In this document: positions 54,229-62,831 of the stretch, one piece after another
Layout of the letters: every line of letters starts with the position of its first letter
Numbering within the stretch: the first letter of the stretch is position 1
NCBI GenBank assembly: GCA_038735125.1
Contig: JAVYNU010000001.1
Coordinates: 1-64,000 of the forward strand
DNA: 64,000 nt
Source of the DNA: Ignisphaera sp.
GTDB lineage: Archaea > Thermoproteota > Thermoprotei_A > Sulfolobales > Ignisphaeraceae
Direction of reading: 5' to 3'
The notes under the pieces: generated by a model
Told to the model about the DNA's origin: nothing
Database searches by the model: none
Seen by the model: only the letters and a program-made list of their open reading frames with translations
Program-made: the position numbers and the translations under genes

Positions 54229-55623
54229 GTGGTTATGCATAGTGAGGCATTTACCTTTGGCATTAAAGACTTGGACAAGCTTTTGGGAAGCTCATTAAAG
54301 TTTCCATCAATGATTGTTGTGGCTGGGCATCCCGGAGCTGGTAAAACAACTCTTGCTGCTACTATCTGCTATGCAAATGCTTTGAGGGGTAGGAAATGCT
54401 TGTATATATCTCAGCAAGAGAGTAGGGAGAAGTTCTTCGAGATTATGAAGAGCCTTGGAATGGATTTCTACGAGCTTGAGAAAAAGGGTTTCATAAAACA
54501 CACCAACTTTCCGATAGCATCAGATATCGAAAGTATTGTAAATGAGATTAGTTCTATAATCTCAACTGAGGACTTCAAGGTTGTCGTCATAGACTCTATA
54601 AATCCACTTCTACAAGCAGTTGAAGGTAGCCATGCGAAGAGGGCTTGGCTATACAACTACTTCTACCAAATACCAAAAACATTGAATGGCTTGCTGATAC
54701 TAATTGCAGAGTTGCCATTTGAAAAAGAGCATCTCGAGCTTGGGTCGATAGAGTTTGTAGCTGATGCAATACTCATTTTAAAGCATAGAATAGATGAGAG
54801 CTTGCTCACAAGAAAAATTGAGATTAGAAAAGCGCGTGGCTCCCCAATCTCAATAGCTGAAATACCTTTTTCAATTGTTGAGAACAAGGGAATAGAGCTA
54901 TATGTTCCACCAATTCTAGAGGAGATTCCTAGAGAAGGGCCCGAAATAGATGTTGTTTGCTCGTCGCTAAAGAGTGTTGTTGGACATTTACACAAAGGCA
55001 TGGTAATGTACATCTCTTATCCGCCAGATGCAAGACCAATTTTATACGTTCCAATACTGCTATGCATAGCTGTTATAAACAATTTAAAAATACATGTAAT
55101 CTCCTATCTATACCCACCAGATACAACAAAAGACCTCATACGTAGAGGTTTAAAGCAATTAGGATTAGATGAAAGTGTTGCTACCAAAATTATAGACAAA
55201 CACATTCTAATAAATAGTATAAATCCATTTGCATACAGCATCGAAGAGCTTGCAATAAAAGAGCTCTACATGATTCCATCCGATGCAGATATAGTTGCTT
55301 TCCACGGAACAGAGGTTGTCGCGTCAAAACACAGGAGAGAGTATATTGGGGGCTTATATAACCAACTCAACTATTTAAAGAAAATAAATAAACTTGTTGT
55401 GAGGATCGGTGCTTCAGTAAATGATGAGGTATATAATGTTAATGCAATGCTTTCAGATGTTATCATGAAATTCCATCTAGAGGAGGCTGGCAAGAAATAT
55501 AGATACAATGTGTATATTTGGAGAAGAGGAGAAAAACCTGCTATACTAACGGAAGAAGATCTATATAAATGCTTTGAAGAGATTGCTAGCATCATTAAAA
55601 AGAAAGTTTATGAAAATACCTAA
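54229..55623 (+). CDS. KaiC/RadA-like ATPase
   Basis: 464 aa. One RecA-fold domain: Walker A VAGHPGAGKTTLAA, then CLYISQQESREKFFEIMKSL, and Walker B VVVIDSINPLLQAV. The C-terminal ~230 residues resemble a second, P-loop-less RecA-like lobe (GMVMYISYPPDARPILYVPI). GTG 54229 or ATG 54235 behind GGAGG. Such proteins are common in archaea with roles in signalling or motility, not established here. Confidence 0.82.
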   Translation: MVMHSEAFTFGIKDLDKLLGSSLKFPSMIVVAGHPGAGKTTLAATICYANALRGRKCLYISQQESREKFFEIMKSLGMDFYELEKKGFIKHTNFPIASDIESIVNEISSIISTEDFKVVVIDSINPLLQAVEGSHAKRAWLYNYFYQIPKTLNGLLILIAELPFEKEHLELGSIEFVADAILILKHRIDESLLTRKIEIRKARGSPISIAEIPFSIVENKGIELYVPPILEEIPREGPEIDVVCSSLKSVVGHLHKGMVMYISYPPDARPILYVPILLCIAVINNLKIHVISYLYPPDTTKDLIRRGLKQLGLDESVATKIIDKHILINSINPFAYSIEELAIKELYMIPSDADIVAFHGTEVVASKHRREYIGGLYNQLNYLKKINKLVVRIGASVNDEVYNVNAMLSDVIMKFHLEEAGKKYRYNVYIWRRGEKPAILTEEDLYKCFEEIASIIKKKVYENT

Positions 55624-56193
55624 AACTCAACTAAGCTACATACTGAAACGGTTTTGCATTGTTACTATAATAGCTTTGCTTCACATGGAAGATAAAGCTC
55701 CTCCATCAGCAGTTCTCTCTTTAAATGTGACTCAGGCTCTTCATGAACAGCCATATATCTCTTGATCTATCGAACTCTATTCTCTTACCCACCGCAACAA
55801 CCTTCCTGAACATGCACATATAGCTGAGCTCAAACAATCTAAACACTTGTCTCCATAGAATAGACAACACCTATTACGACACTTTTCCAGGGCATTTTTC
55901 GAGCCAAAGAATATGCTCCAAAACACTTCAAATACATACTATAGTGTCTAGTTGCATGGCTTAGTTTTGTGGTAATACTCTAATGAAATTCAGAATTTCT
56001 GCGGTTTGGGGATTTAATTGATGTGGTTACCTTGGTCAAGCCTTCATCTTCGAAGTACATTGTATTCCAGGCTTTGTGGAGGGATAATGCTATAAAGGTA
56101 TTCAGAAATAGCTAGGAGCAGTGCTAGGCGGTGAACACTATGGTGGTTAGGGCCAAAAATAAGTTTTTAATTGTTTGGAAAGGATGATGGTTT
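55624..56193 (-). pseudogene. Intergenic region with a decayed minus-strand gene
   Basis: Between about 55690 and 55960 the minus strand has protein-like pieces in different frames: LKCFGAYSLARKMPWKSVVI, then VFRLFELSYMCMFRKVVAVG and KRIEFDRSRDIWLFMKSLSH, separated by stops and frame changes. I do not recognise the parent. The remaining bases to 56193 show no gene. Confidence 0.4.
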
Positions 56194-56205
56194 TTGTGTG
56201 AGAAA

Positions 56206-56583
56206 ATGATTTATGAGGAGATTAGTCAAAGTGGGTACTCTGAATGGATAGAGAAGGTTAAAGAGCTGCTAAAATGTATGAATATAAGATTTGAGGCTGA
56301 GGAAAGTGTGAGGATACATAAAGATGATGTTGTGGTAGAGATTGTGGAGAAGGGGGGTAGGTTCACAATATCGCTAAGTATTGAGATTCCAAAGATACTT
56401 GAGCCAAGCGAGGTAGATAGATATGCTACTGCTTACAGAAGCTTTCTAGAATTGGTGGCCAAAGCATCTACAGAGCCTTTCTATGAGCTTGATACAAGCA
56501 TAGGCTATACTTTCCTGAGGGCTTTAATAGATGTGGATAATGTTGAACAGTTGATAGACAAACTCAAAACAATGCTGAGCTGA
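56206..56583 (+). CDS. Hypothetical small acidic protein
   Basis: About 125 aa from ATG 56206 (56194 possible). It contains VKELLKCMNIRFEAEESVRI, VVVEIVEKGGRFTISLSIEI and DTSIGYTFLRALIDVDNVEQ; alpha/beta, soluble. Downstream of the decayed region and convergent with the KH-domain gene. No family recognised. Confidence 0.72.
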   Translation: MIYEEISQSGYSEWIEKVKELLKCMNIRFEAEESVRIHKDDVVVEIVEKGGRFTISLSIEIPKILEPSEVDRYATAYRSFLELVAKASTEPFYELDTSIGYTFLRALIDVDNVEQLIDKLKTMLS

Positions 56584-56604
56584 GCATGGTAAACAGCTGA
56601 AAAT

Positions 56605-57273
56605 TTATTTTGGTATATATTCTTTTTCCCATAGGGTCACCATTCTCGATCTTCTAACTTGCCTCATCGCCTTGTCTACGTATTTGTATACTGTCGAGTG
56701 CTGCCTTCCCTCTATGAGCATTAGAACCGCCTCTCTAGCAATGTTGACACTCTCGTAGTCGCCTATTATAGCAACGTAATCGTCATATATGGATATGTCT
56801 GTTCCCGTCATCTCCTCTAGATTCTTTCTCGCCTTACCCTCTTCACCTATCAGCCTCCCCTTCACCCTCGTCAAGTGGTTCTCAGTTGGCTTCACATACT
56901 GCTTCAAATCTATTACAACAAGTATCTGATCCTCGTTGAGAAGCCTAAATGCTCTTTCAGGTGAGAATCCATAGCCTATGGCAAGCACAATGTCCCTAGC
57001 CTTCATAAGGTCTAGAACCTTTGTCTGTGGGGACTGAGGCTCTATTATAGTGGTTCCATTAACCTCATCAACGCTTATCCTAGTCCTCGTCTGCTCCATG
57101 AGCCTCTTCAGAATCTCGCCATTTCGGCCTATCAATACACCAATTCTTTCAAGCGGGATCCTCACATAGAGTCTTGTAACCCCTGGTATGAGATAGCCTT
57201 GAACCACGCCAATCTTTGGCTTGTTGTCATTGCCCTCCATGCTACTCTTATCCTCTGTCTCCATGGCCTCCAT
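56605..57273 (-). CDS. KH-domain protein, archaeal Dim2/Pno1-Krr1 homologue
   Basis: 222 aa with two KH domains, VRIPLERIGVLIGRNGEILK with the GRNG loop, and LTRVKGRLIGEEGKARKNLE with GEEG. The spacing and the RQHSTVYKYVDKAMRQVRRS end match archaeal Dim2/Pno1, which works with RIO kinase in 16S rRNA maturation and binds aIF2-alpha. Its neighbours RIO1 and aIF1A support this. Confidence 0.9.
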   Translation of the reverse strand: MEAMETEDKSSMEGNDNKPKIGVVQGYLIPGVTRLYVRIPLERIGVLIGRNGEILKRLMEQTRTRISVDEVNGTTIIEPQSPQTKVLDLMKARDIVLAIGYGFSPERAFRLLNEDQILVVIDLKQYVKPTENHLTRVKGRLIGEEGKARKNLEEMTGTDISIYDDYVAIIGDYESVNIAREAVLMLIEGRQHSTVYKYVDKAMRQVRRSRMVTLWEKEYIPK

Positions 57274-57344
57274 CCCACAGTTTGGAGATTGGTCTATAGC
57301 TGATCAGCTTTTACTTGTGTTAACAGTTTAATAAGCTCCACTAT

Positions 57345-58181
57345 TCACTCATCCAAGTGCTCCTCTACATCATTAATTGTTTTATTGGATATTATATAAT
57401 TGTATATTTTCTCAGGCGATGCTGTTTCCAAGCCAAGTTCATCTCTAAAAAACTTTACAATGTTTATGATGTCTCTATAGAGAAACATGTGAGCATTTGG
57501 ATGTGATATACCTACAGCCTGACTAACATCAATTATATAAACCTTATTATTGTATATCATAATATTGTACTCACTCAGGTCAGCATGGACAAGCCCTGCA
57601 AGCCAGTACATCCTATGGATGTTTCTTAAAATTTCTGTAAAGATTTTTTTAGCTTCATCGTTGCTCACCTCCCCAAGCTCGACAGCCTCTTTAAGTAGGG
57701 GTGCTCTAGCACCTTCAGCCCCTATAAACTCCATGACCAACACATTTCTATGTACACACAGTGGCTGTGGAACGGAAACACCGGCTCTATACATCTTCAT
57801 CAGGTTTGTGAATTCTTTTCTAGCCCATATAGCCATGAGTTTATGTGTTGGGAGAGAGGTTATCCACTCAAATCTTTGATCACCCTTTATATACTTCCAT
57901 ATACTCTTCCTAAACTCGGCTGAAGAGGTTAGGTATATCTTCACAGCTAGATCCCTGCCATTCTTATCCTTTGCCCAGTAAACCCTAGCCTCTTTACCTG
58001 ATGATACAACCCCCTTTAACTTGTCTATGCAACCCCTGTTTCTCAGCTCTAGAATAGCTAGAACTGTTGACCTATCGAAAACCTCTTCAACAGTTTCAAA
58101 TAGATCGCTATCCTTTATTCTAGGCTCTCTAATCCTCTTACCGATCTCTCTATCAATCTTCTTCTCAATATCTTTACCCAT
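57345..58181 (-). CDS. rio1: RIO1-type serine kinase
   Basis: About 278 aa from ATG 58181 (MGKDIEKKIDREI). RIO features: GVVSSGKEARVYWAKDKNGR (STGKEA-type loop), AVKIYLTSSAEFRK with the lysine, LVHADLSEYNIMIYNNK and the metal loop IIDVSQAVG. Acts late in small-subunit maturation. Lies between the KH gene and aIF1A. Confidence 0.95.
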   Translation of the reverse strand: MGKDIEKKIDREIGKRIREPRIKDSDLFETVEEVFDRSTVLAILELRNRGCIDKLKGVVSSGKEARVYWAKDKNGRDLAVKIYLTSSAEFRKSIWKYIKGDQRFEWITSLPTHKLMAIWARKEFTNLMKMYRAGVSVPQPLCVHRNVLVMEFIGAEGARAPLLKEAVELGEVSNDEAKKIFTEILRNIHRMYWLAGLVHADLSEYNIMIYNNKVYIIDVSQAVGISHPNAHMFLYRDIINIVKFFRDELGLETASPEKIYNYIISNKTINDVEEHLDE

Positions 58182-58298
58182 AGAATGTATCGCCATAACT
58201 GTATATATAGTGGCAAATCGTTTTGCTGTTTAGAGAAACATATCCTACAAATATTGAAGTAAAGGCAATGTGTTCTAATTTTTTGAGCACTGTATGTG

Positions 58299-58619
58299 TC
58301 AGATTGCTCCCTCTATAAACTCTTTTGTTATTAGACCCATGCCAACCAGTTTCCTGACCTCATCCTTACTGTACTTATATACAATGTCTCCTTTGTTTTG
58401 TTGAAAGTCCCATGGCTGAACAAGTACCACATCTCCTCCAGAGAACCAAACCCTTCTCCTATATTTCCCAGGTATTCTACAAACCCGTGAAACACCATCG
58501 ACACATCTAACCTTCAGGAAATCTGCTCCCACAAGCTCCTCAACAACGCATAGAACCTGGCCTTCAGTAGGCAACGTAAGATCCTTTGGTACACTCTCAA
58601 CCTTCTTGTCTTTTGCTAT
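58299..58619 (-). CDS. eif1a: Translation initiation factor aIF1A, apparent ATA start
   Basis: The OB fold is complete: LPTEGQVLCVVEELVGADFL, RVCRIPGKYRRRVWFSGGDV and VQPWDFQQNKGDIVYKYSKD. The first ordinary start is a TTG at 58574 (91 aa), which would cut off the family N-terminus. The frame stays open upstream and encodes AKDKKVESVPKDLTLPTEGQ, beginning right after an ATA codon at 58617-58619. GGTGGTGA lies about 8 nt before that ATA. I therefore place the start at ATA, giving about 106 aa, the normal length. Confidence 0.9.
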   Translation of the reverse strand: MAKDKKVESVPKDLTLPTEGQVLCVVEELVGADFLKVRCVDGVSRVCRIPGKYRRRVWFSGGDVVLVQPWDFQQNKGDIVYKYSKDEVRKLVGMGLITKEFIEGAI

Positions 58620-58683
58620 AGCTTCTCACCACCTTTACAATCTATTTCTGGGATTCTCTAGAGCTTATAAATCTAAGCCCTTC

Positions 58684-59541
58684 TCACTTTTCAGCTCTGT
58701 ATTTCGAGAAATTTCTCGCAACATAATCTATGTGAATAGCTGTCAAATCGCCTTCCTGACTCCTCAGCTTGAGCCACAGACCATCGAATGACTCTACGGT
58801 GTAGGGCTTTCCATCAACAACTATGTAGTCTCCTGGCTTGAAATTTAGTATCCTGATTGATATGTAGAGCCTAGCTGTTTTCTCCCCGCTGGTCAGTCTT
58901 TTAACATCTCCAAAGGTTTCAACAACTCTTACACCAAACCACTTTCTTCGAGCCATTTCAGCAATTTTCTTGGCTATCCCAGCATCCACTAAGCTGATGT
59001 CATAACCATTTTTAACAGGTTTAATGTCTTTGATGAACTTGCCAAACTCGCTATTAATGCTATCTATAAATTTCTCTACCTCTTCGTCCTCATTAACATA
59101 CCTTATCTGGACAACAGCCTTATGCCCTCCTCCAACAATTCTCCTACAGTTCGGGCATAGGGTTGGATGCCAAATCATTTTAACGCCCATTTTATGCTCT
59201 ATCCTGGCATTGCCAAGCTTCCCAAATAGTGTTATAATAGCCATAGAGTCTTCATATGGCTTGAAACCCACTCTAACATCATCTAGTAGAAAGTCTTGGG
59301 ATGGTTTGAGCATGTCAAGTATATAGTCCTCTACAAGATCTGAGAGCTCTGAATAGCTACCAACATTAACCCACCTGCCGTGAATGTCAACTGCACCACA
59401 AGAGCGACAAAAGCCAATCTCTATTCTATCTATTTTCTCGACCAGCCCCCTAACCTCTATGTAGCACCTTGGGCAGAGACCATTTATTATAGGAGTTGTC
59501 GGAGACTCCTCAACACCGCATTTAACGCAAAATCTCTTCAA
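58684..59541 (-). CDS. NMD3-family ribosome protein
   Basis: 285 aa. Zinc-binding pairs FCVKCGVEE, GLCPRCYIE, FCRSCGAVD and LCPNCRRIV, then the eL22/SH3-like core with VVVDGKPYTVESFDGLWLKL. It matches archaeal NMD3, thought to bind the large ribosomal subunit. Overlaps the DUF424 gene by 4 bp. Confidence 0.92.
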   Translation of the reverse strand: MKRFCVKCGVEESPTTPIINGLCPRCYIEVRGLVEKIDRIEIGFCRSCGAVDIHGRWVNVGSYSELSDLVEDYILDMLKPSQDFLLDDVRVGFKPYEDSMAIITLFGKLGNARIEHKMGVKMIWHPTLCPNCRRIVGGGHKAVVQIRYVNEDEEVEKFIDSINSEFGKFIKDIKPVKNGYDISLVDAGIAKKIAEMARRKWFGVRVVETFGDVKRLTSGEKTARLYISIRILNFKPGDYIVVDGKPYTVESFDGLWLKLRSQEGDLTAIHIDYVARNFSKYRAEK

Positions 59542-59849
59542 ATCTCCAGAACCTCTCTAACTATCTGTATATGTAGCTGATCGCCTACCCTCAAGGCGTG
59601 GTCTTTAATCACAGCGCCTCTTCTATCAAGCTCTTCAACTATTCTCTTACCAGACAAAACAACTATATCCGCATCCATGATCTCGTTCATAACCTCCTCT
59701 AGATCTGCCTTCTTACCGCCGTAGAACCTAGGCGAAATATCTAGAACCACATCACCTTCTCTAAACACCATGCCAAGGATCTCCTCATCACAAACAGCAA
59801 CAATCTTCTTCCCGCCTACACTATGGATCTTCATAAAGTATAGACTCAT
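59538..59849 (-). CDS. DUF424 family protein
   Basis: 103 aa. The pattern MKIHSVGGKKIVAVCDEEIL, VVLDISPRFYGGKKADLEEV and ADIVVLSGKRIVEELDRRG is that of DUF424, an archaeal protein regularly found beside aIF2-beta and NMD3. It has been linked to translation by context; function not established. Confidence 0.88.
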   Translation of the reverse strand: MSLYFMKIHSVGGKKIVAVCDEEILGMVFREGDVVLDISPRFYGGKKADLEEVMNEIMDADIVVLSGKRIVEELDRRGAVIKDHALRVGDQLHIQIVREVLEI

Positions 59850-59860
59850 AAGAAACTCCT

Positions 59861-60295
59861 CTAAACAGGCTTAACATAGGTTATAGCTCCACATGCAAGA
59901 CATCTGATAAACCACACCTTCCCCTCTCTAACAAGCTCAGTATCGTAGCTACCACATGTAGAGCACCTAACATAGCTCTCCAAAAACCTTGTATAGAGAC
60001 CTTGAATAGATTTTGCAGAAACCCTCTTATATATAACCAAGCTATTGTCAGGATTGAGAGACCCCGGCATAGCAAGCTCCTTCAGCAAAAACCTCATAAC
60101 AATCCTAGGCTCTCTCCTAATCCTCTCACAGGCAAAACCAAAATTCTTAACAACAGTATGATCGCCAACATAGTCAACCTCCAAAGAGGGTATATCATAC
60201 GCCCTACCACCAACCCTCTTAGGCAACCTCTCATACACCATATCCAAAAGCTTCTCATAATCATACAATATCTTTACCTCATCGCCACCTTGCAT
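59861..60295 (-). CDS. Translation initiation factor aIF2 subunit beta
   Basis: 144 aa from ATG 60295 (MQGGDEVKILYDYEKLLDMV). Central alpha-beta domain and C-terminal zinc ribbon VRCSTCGSYDTEL and FIRCLACGAITYV. Part of the ternary complex that brings initiator tRNA to the ribosome. First gene of the minus-strand run aIF2-beta, DUF424, NMD3, aIF1A, RIO1, KH. Confidence 0.96.
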   Translation of the reverse strand: MQGGDEVKILYDYEKLLDMVYERLPKRVGGRAYDIPSLEVDYVGDHTVVKNFGFACERIRREPRIVMRFLLKELAMPGSLNPDNSLVIYKRVSAKSIQGLYTRFLESYVRCSTCGSYDTELVREGKVWFIRCLACGAITYVKPV

Positions 60296-60393
60296 ACTAT
60301 CAACACACCTCAAAACTATCTACGAGTAGAAGAGCTTATAACAAAATATGGGGTGTTGAAAACCACGAGAAACAACAACCAGCATTTACACTA

Positions 60394-61335
60394 TCAAGCA
60401 CTGTAATCAGTATTCGGGGAGGAGATGGGGACCCTGGGCTTCGGTAACTCTATACTTCTATTCGTTAATATGTTTACATATATAGTCCTCTCCAGCTTTG
60501 AGAGTAGCTCTTCTGGAACCTGATCTAGAGATGTAATGCCTACTAGATATTCGATTGATTTCTGACCTACATCACTAACGAACATTCTTGTTATCGGAAG
60601 CCTCATCTCAGCATCAACACATACATAAACTTCGCTTCTCTCTCTAGGAAACACATACTTAACTAGCCAAAAGGTTCTATTGCCAATGCTAATTTCCTTG
60701 ATAAAGCTCATCTCAATAGACTCCCTAGATATGCCTCGAGGCGAAGGCATGGTTATATTTGATATGGCTATAGTCTTCTTGTTAACAAGATCATCTATCC
60801 AGAAATGTGGTAGAAATGCTGGGAGTCTAGCTATGAGAGATATCATCTGATTCTCTTCTGCAATTGGGTAGTAGAAACGTCTATCAGTTGGAATAGGATA
60901 TTCCTCTGCATAGAAATATTCATATATAACCTGAGGTTTTACAACATTCTCTCTAGAGTAAATAGCAATGTAATTGATGTGTATAAAGCTACCTTTTGAA
61001 AACAGTGGATAACTACCAACGCTACCTACATAGACAATTACATGGGATCCATTTGCCACTGGAATAACATATTCTTTGCCTATATAATATACAATTTCCT
61101 TTCGAATCAGCCCCTCAGCATAGGTAGTAGAATTGTAGATAAGTACTCTGCCATCCCAAAGCAAGACCTCCTCGATATTCTTAACGTATTTAGTACAGGT
61201 TCTTGTCAACACATCGATGATATTCTGAGACTCAAATGGATTATTAACTAAAAATATTATGAAAAATATTATGGAGATTATCACAAAGAGAGCTATAAAA
61301 ATGAAAACTATGTTTTTAGATTTTGCAAGTGACAT
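60394..61335 (-). CDS. Hypothetical membrane-anchored extracellular protein
   Basis: About 313 aa from ATG 61335 (MSLAKSKNIVFIFIALFVII). One N-terminal helix and then a ~280-residue outer domain rich in strands, with YYIGKEYVIPVANGSHVIVY, FYYPIAEENQMISLIARLPA and VYVCVDAEMRLPITRMFVSD. No lipobox. No family recognised. Transcribed towards the aIF2-beta gene. Confidence 0.75.
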   Translation of the reverse strand: MSLAKSKNIVFIFIALFVIISIIFFIIFLVNNPFESQNIIDVLTRTCTKYVKNIEEVLLWDGRVLIYNSTTYAEGLIRKEIVYYIGKEYVIPVANGSHVIVYVGSVGSYPLFSKGSFIHINYIAIYSRENVVKPQVIYEYFYAEEYPIPTDRRFYYPIAEENQMISLIARLPAFLPHFWIDDLVNKKTIAISNITMPSPRGISRESIEMSFIKEISIGNRTFWLVKYVFPRERSEVYVCVDAEMRLPITRMFVSDVGQKSIEYLVGITSLDQVPEELLSKLERTIYVNILTNRSIELPKPRVPISSPNTDYSA

Positions 61336-61544
61336 AATCTCAAGCCTCAGCACTTATTGTGCCACTAATACACGTACTAGTCTGAAGACATATTCTAGAC
61401 ATTGAATACACTGTCTTATTGCTATCTTTCTGTGGCTTTTTGTAATGTTGTCTTGTGGAAAATCTTTATAGCTTTAGTTAGATTTTATATGAGGTAGACG
61501 TGGATATATATCTGGCTGTTGTTGTTTAGAGGGTTTTGTTTTGT

Positions 61545-62831
61545 ATGGCTGTTAAGAGAATTTATATAGAGACCTATGGATGTGCGTTGAATAGAGCTGA
61601 CTCCGCTATTATGAAGACTATTTTGATGGAGAGTGGCTATGAGGTTGTGGACCGTGTTGAGGATGCTGATGTGGTTATCTTGAATACGTGTGTTGTTAGA
61701 TATGATACAGAATCTAGGATGTTCTCTAGGATGGAGTATCTCAAGAAGCTTAATAAGAAGGTTGTTGTTGCTGGTTGTTTGGCTAGGGTGTTGCCTGCTA
61801 AGGTAAGGAGGATTATCCCATCTGCTTCTATAGTAGTTCCGCAAAGTGTTAACAGAATTGTCGAGGCTGTCGAGTCTTCAGAGCCCCAAGTTCTTTTCGA
61901 TGAGTTCAAAAGCTTTGTTGTATTGCCTAGAATTGTGGATGGAGTTATTGCGACTATACCTGTTGCAGAGGGTTGTTTGGATGAGTGCTCTTTTTGTGTG
62001 GTGAAGGTTGCTAGACCCCATCTGAGGAGTGTTCCCATAGAGAAGATTGTTGAGGTGTTCAAGGATGTTTTGAGGAGGGGTGCTATAGAGATAGAGATTA
62101 CTGCACAGGATCTCAGCGTCTATGGCTATGACCTTTATGGGAGATACGCTTTGCCAGATCTTCTAGAATCTTTGCTGACCATCGAAGGAGACTACATGAT
62201 TAGAATTGGGCAGCTAAACCCAAGGCACTTGATAAACTATTTGGATAGGGTTATAGACATTCTCAAGAGCCCCAATGTATATAAACACCTTCACATACCT
62301 GTGCAAAGTGGTGATAACAGAGTCCTAGAACTTATGAATAGAAAGTACAGTGTTGAGGACTTCATAAACATTGTTACAGAGGTTAGGAGAAAGATAGAGG
62401 GTGTGCACATAGCAACAGACATTATAGTTGGACACCCAGGAGAAGATGAAAAAGCGTTTATGGAAAGCGTGAAACTTATTGTCGAATACGGCATAGACAG
62501 AGTCCACATAGCAAGATACTCCCCAAGACCATTCACAAAATCATCGCTAATGCCCCAAATACCAGATCCTGTTAAGAAGAGTAGGAGTAGCTATATAGAG
62601 AAGGTTTACGAGGAAACAGCGCTGAATATAAACATGGATTATATAGGTTCTAGAGCTACTGTTGTAATAACAGAGGTTGATAAGGTAAGGAATAGAGCAA
62701 TTGGAAGATTATTCAATTATAGGCCGGTTGTGTTGGATGTTGGTGTGGAGCATCTAGGTAAAAAAGGCATTGTGGAAATAAATGGGGCTACATTCTTTGA
62801 CTTAAGGGGGAGGCTTATTCAGGCTATTTAG
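61545..62831 (+). CDS. tRNA t6A37 methylthiotransferase (MiaB/MtaB type)
   Basis: 428 aa from ATG 61545. The N-terminal cluster cysteines are in IETYGCALNRADSA, VILNTCVV and VVVAGCLARVL. The radical SAM motif is EGCLDECSFCVVK (C-x3-C-x2-C). A TRAM domain closes the protein (GSRATVVITEVDKVRNRAIG). The archaeal branch adds a methylthio group to t6A37, so it works on the product of the KEOPS complex encoded in the same window. Confidence 0.93.
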   Translation: MAVKRIYIETYGCALNRADSAIMKTILMESGYEVVDRVEDADVVILNTCVVRYDTESRMFSRMEYLKKLNKKVVVAGCLARVLPAKVRRIIPSASIVVPQSVNRIVEAVESSEPQVLFDEFKSFVVLPRIVDGVIATIPVAEGCLDECSFCVVKVARPHLRSVPIEKIVEVFKDVLRRGAIEIEITAQDLSVYGYDLYGRYALPDLLESLLTIEGDYMIRIGQLNPRHLINYLDRVIDILKSPNVYKHLHIPVQSGDNRVLELMNRKYSVEDFINIVTEVRRKIEGVHIATDIIVGHPGEDEKAFMESVKLIVEYGIDRVHIARYSPRPFTKSSLMPQIPDPVKKSRSSYIEKVYEETALNINMDYIGSRATVVITEVDKVRNRAIGRLFNYRPVVLDVGVEHLGKKGIVEINGATFFDLRGRLIQAI

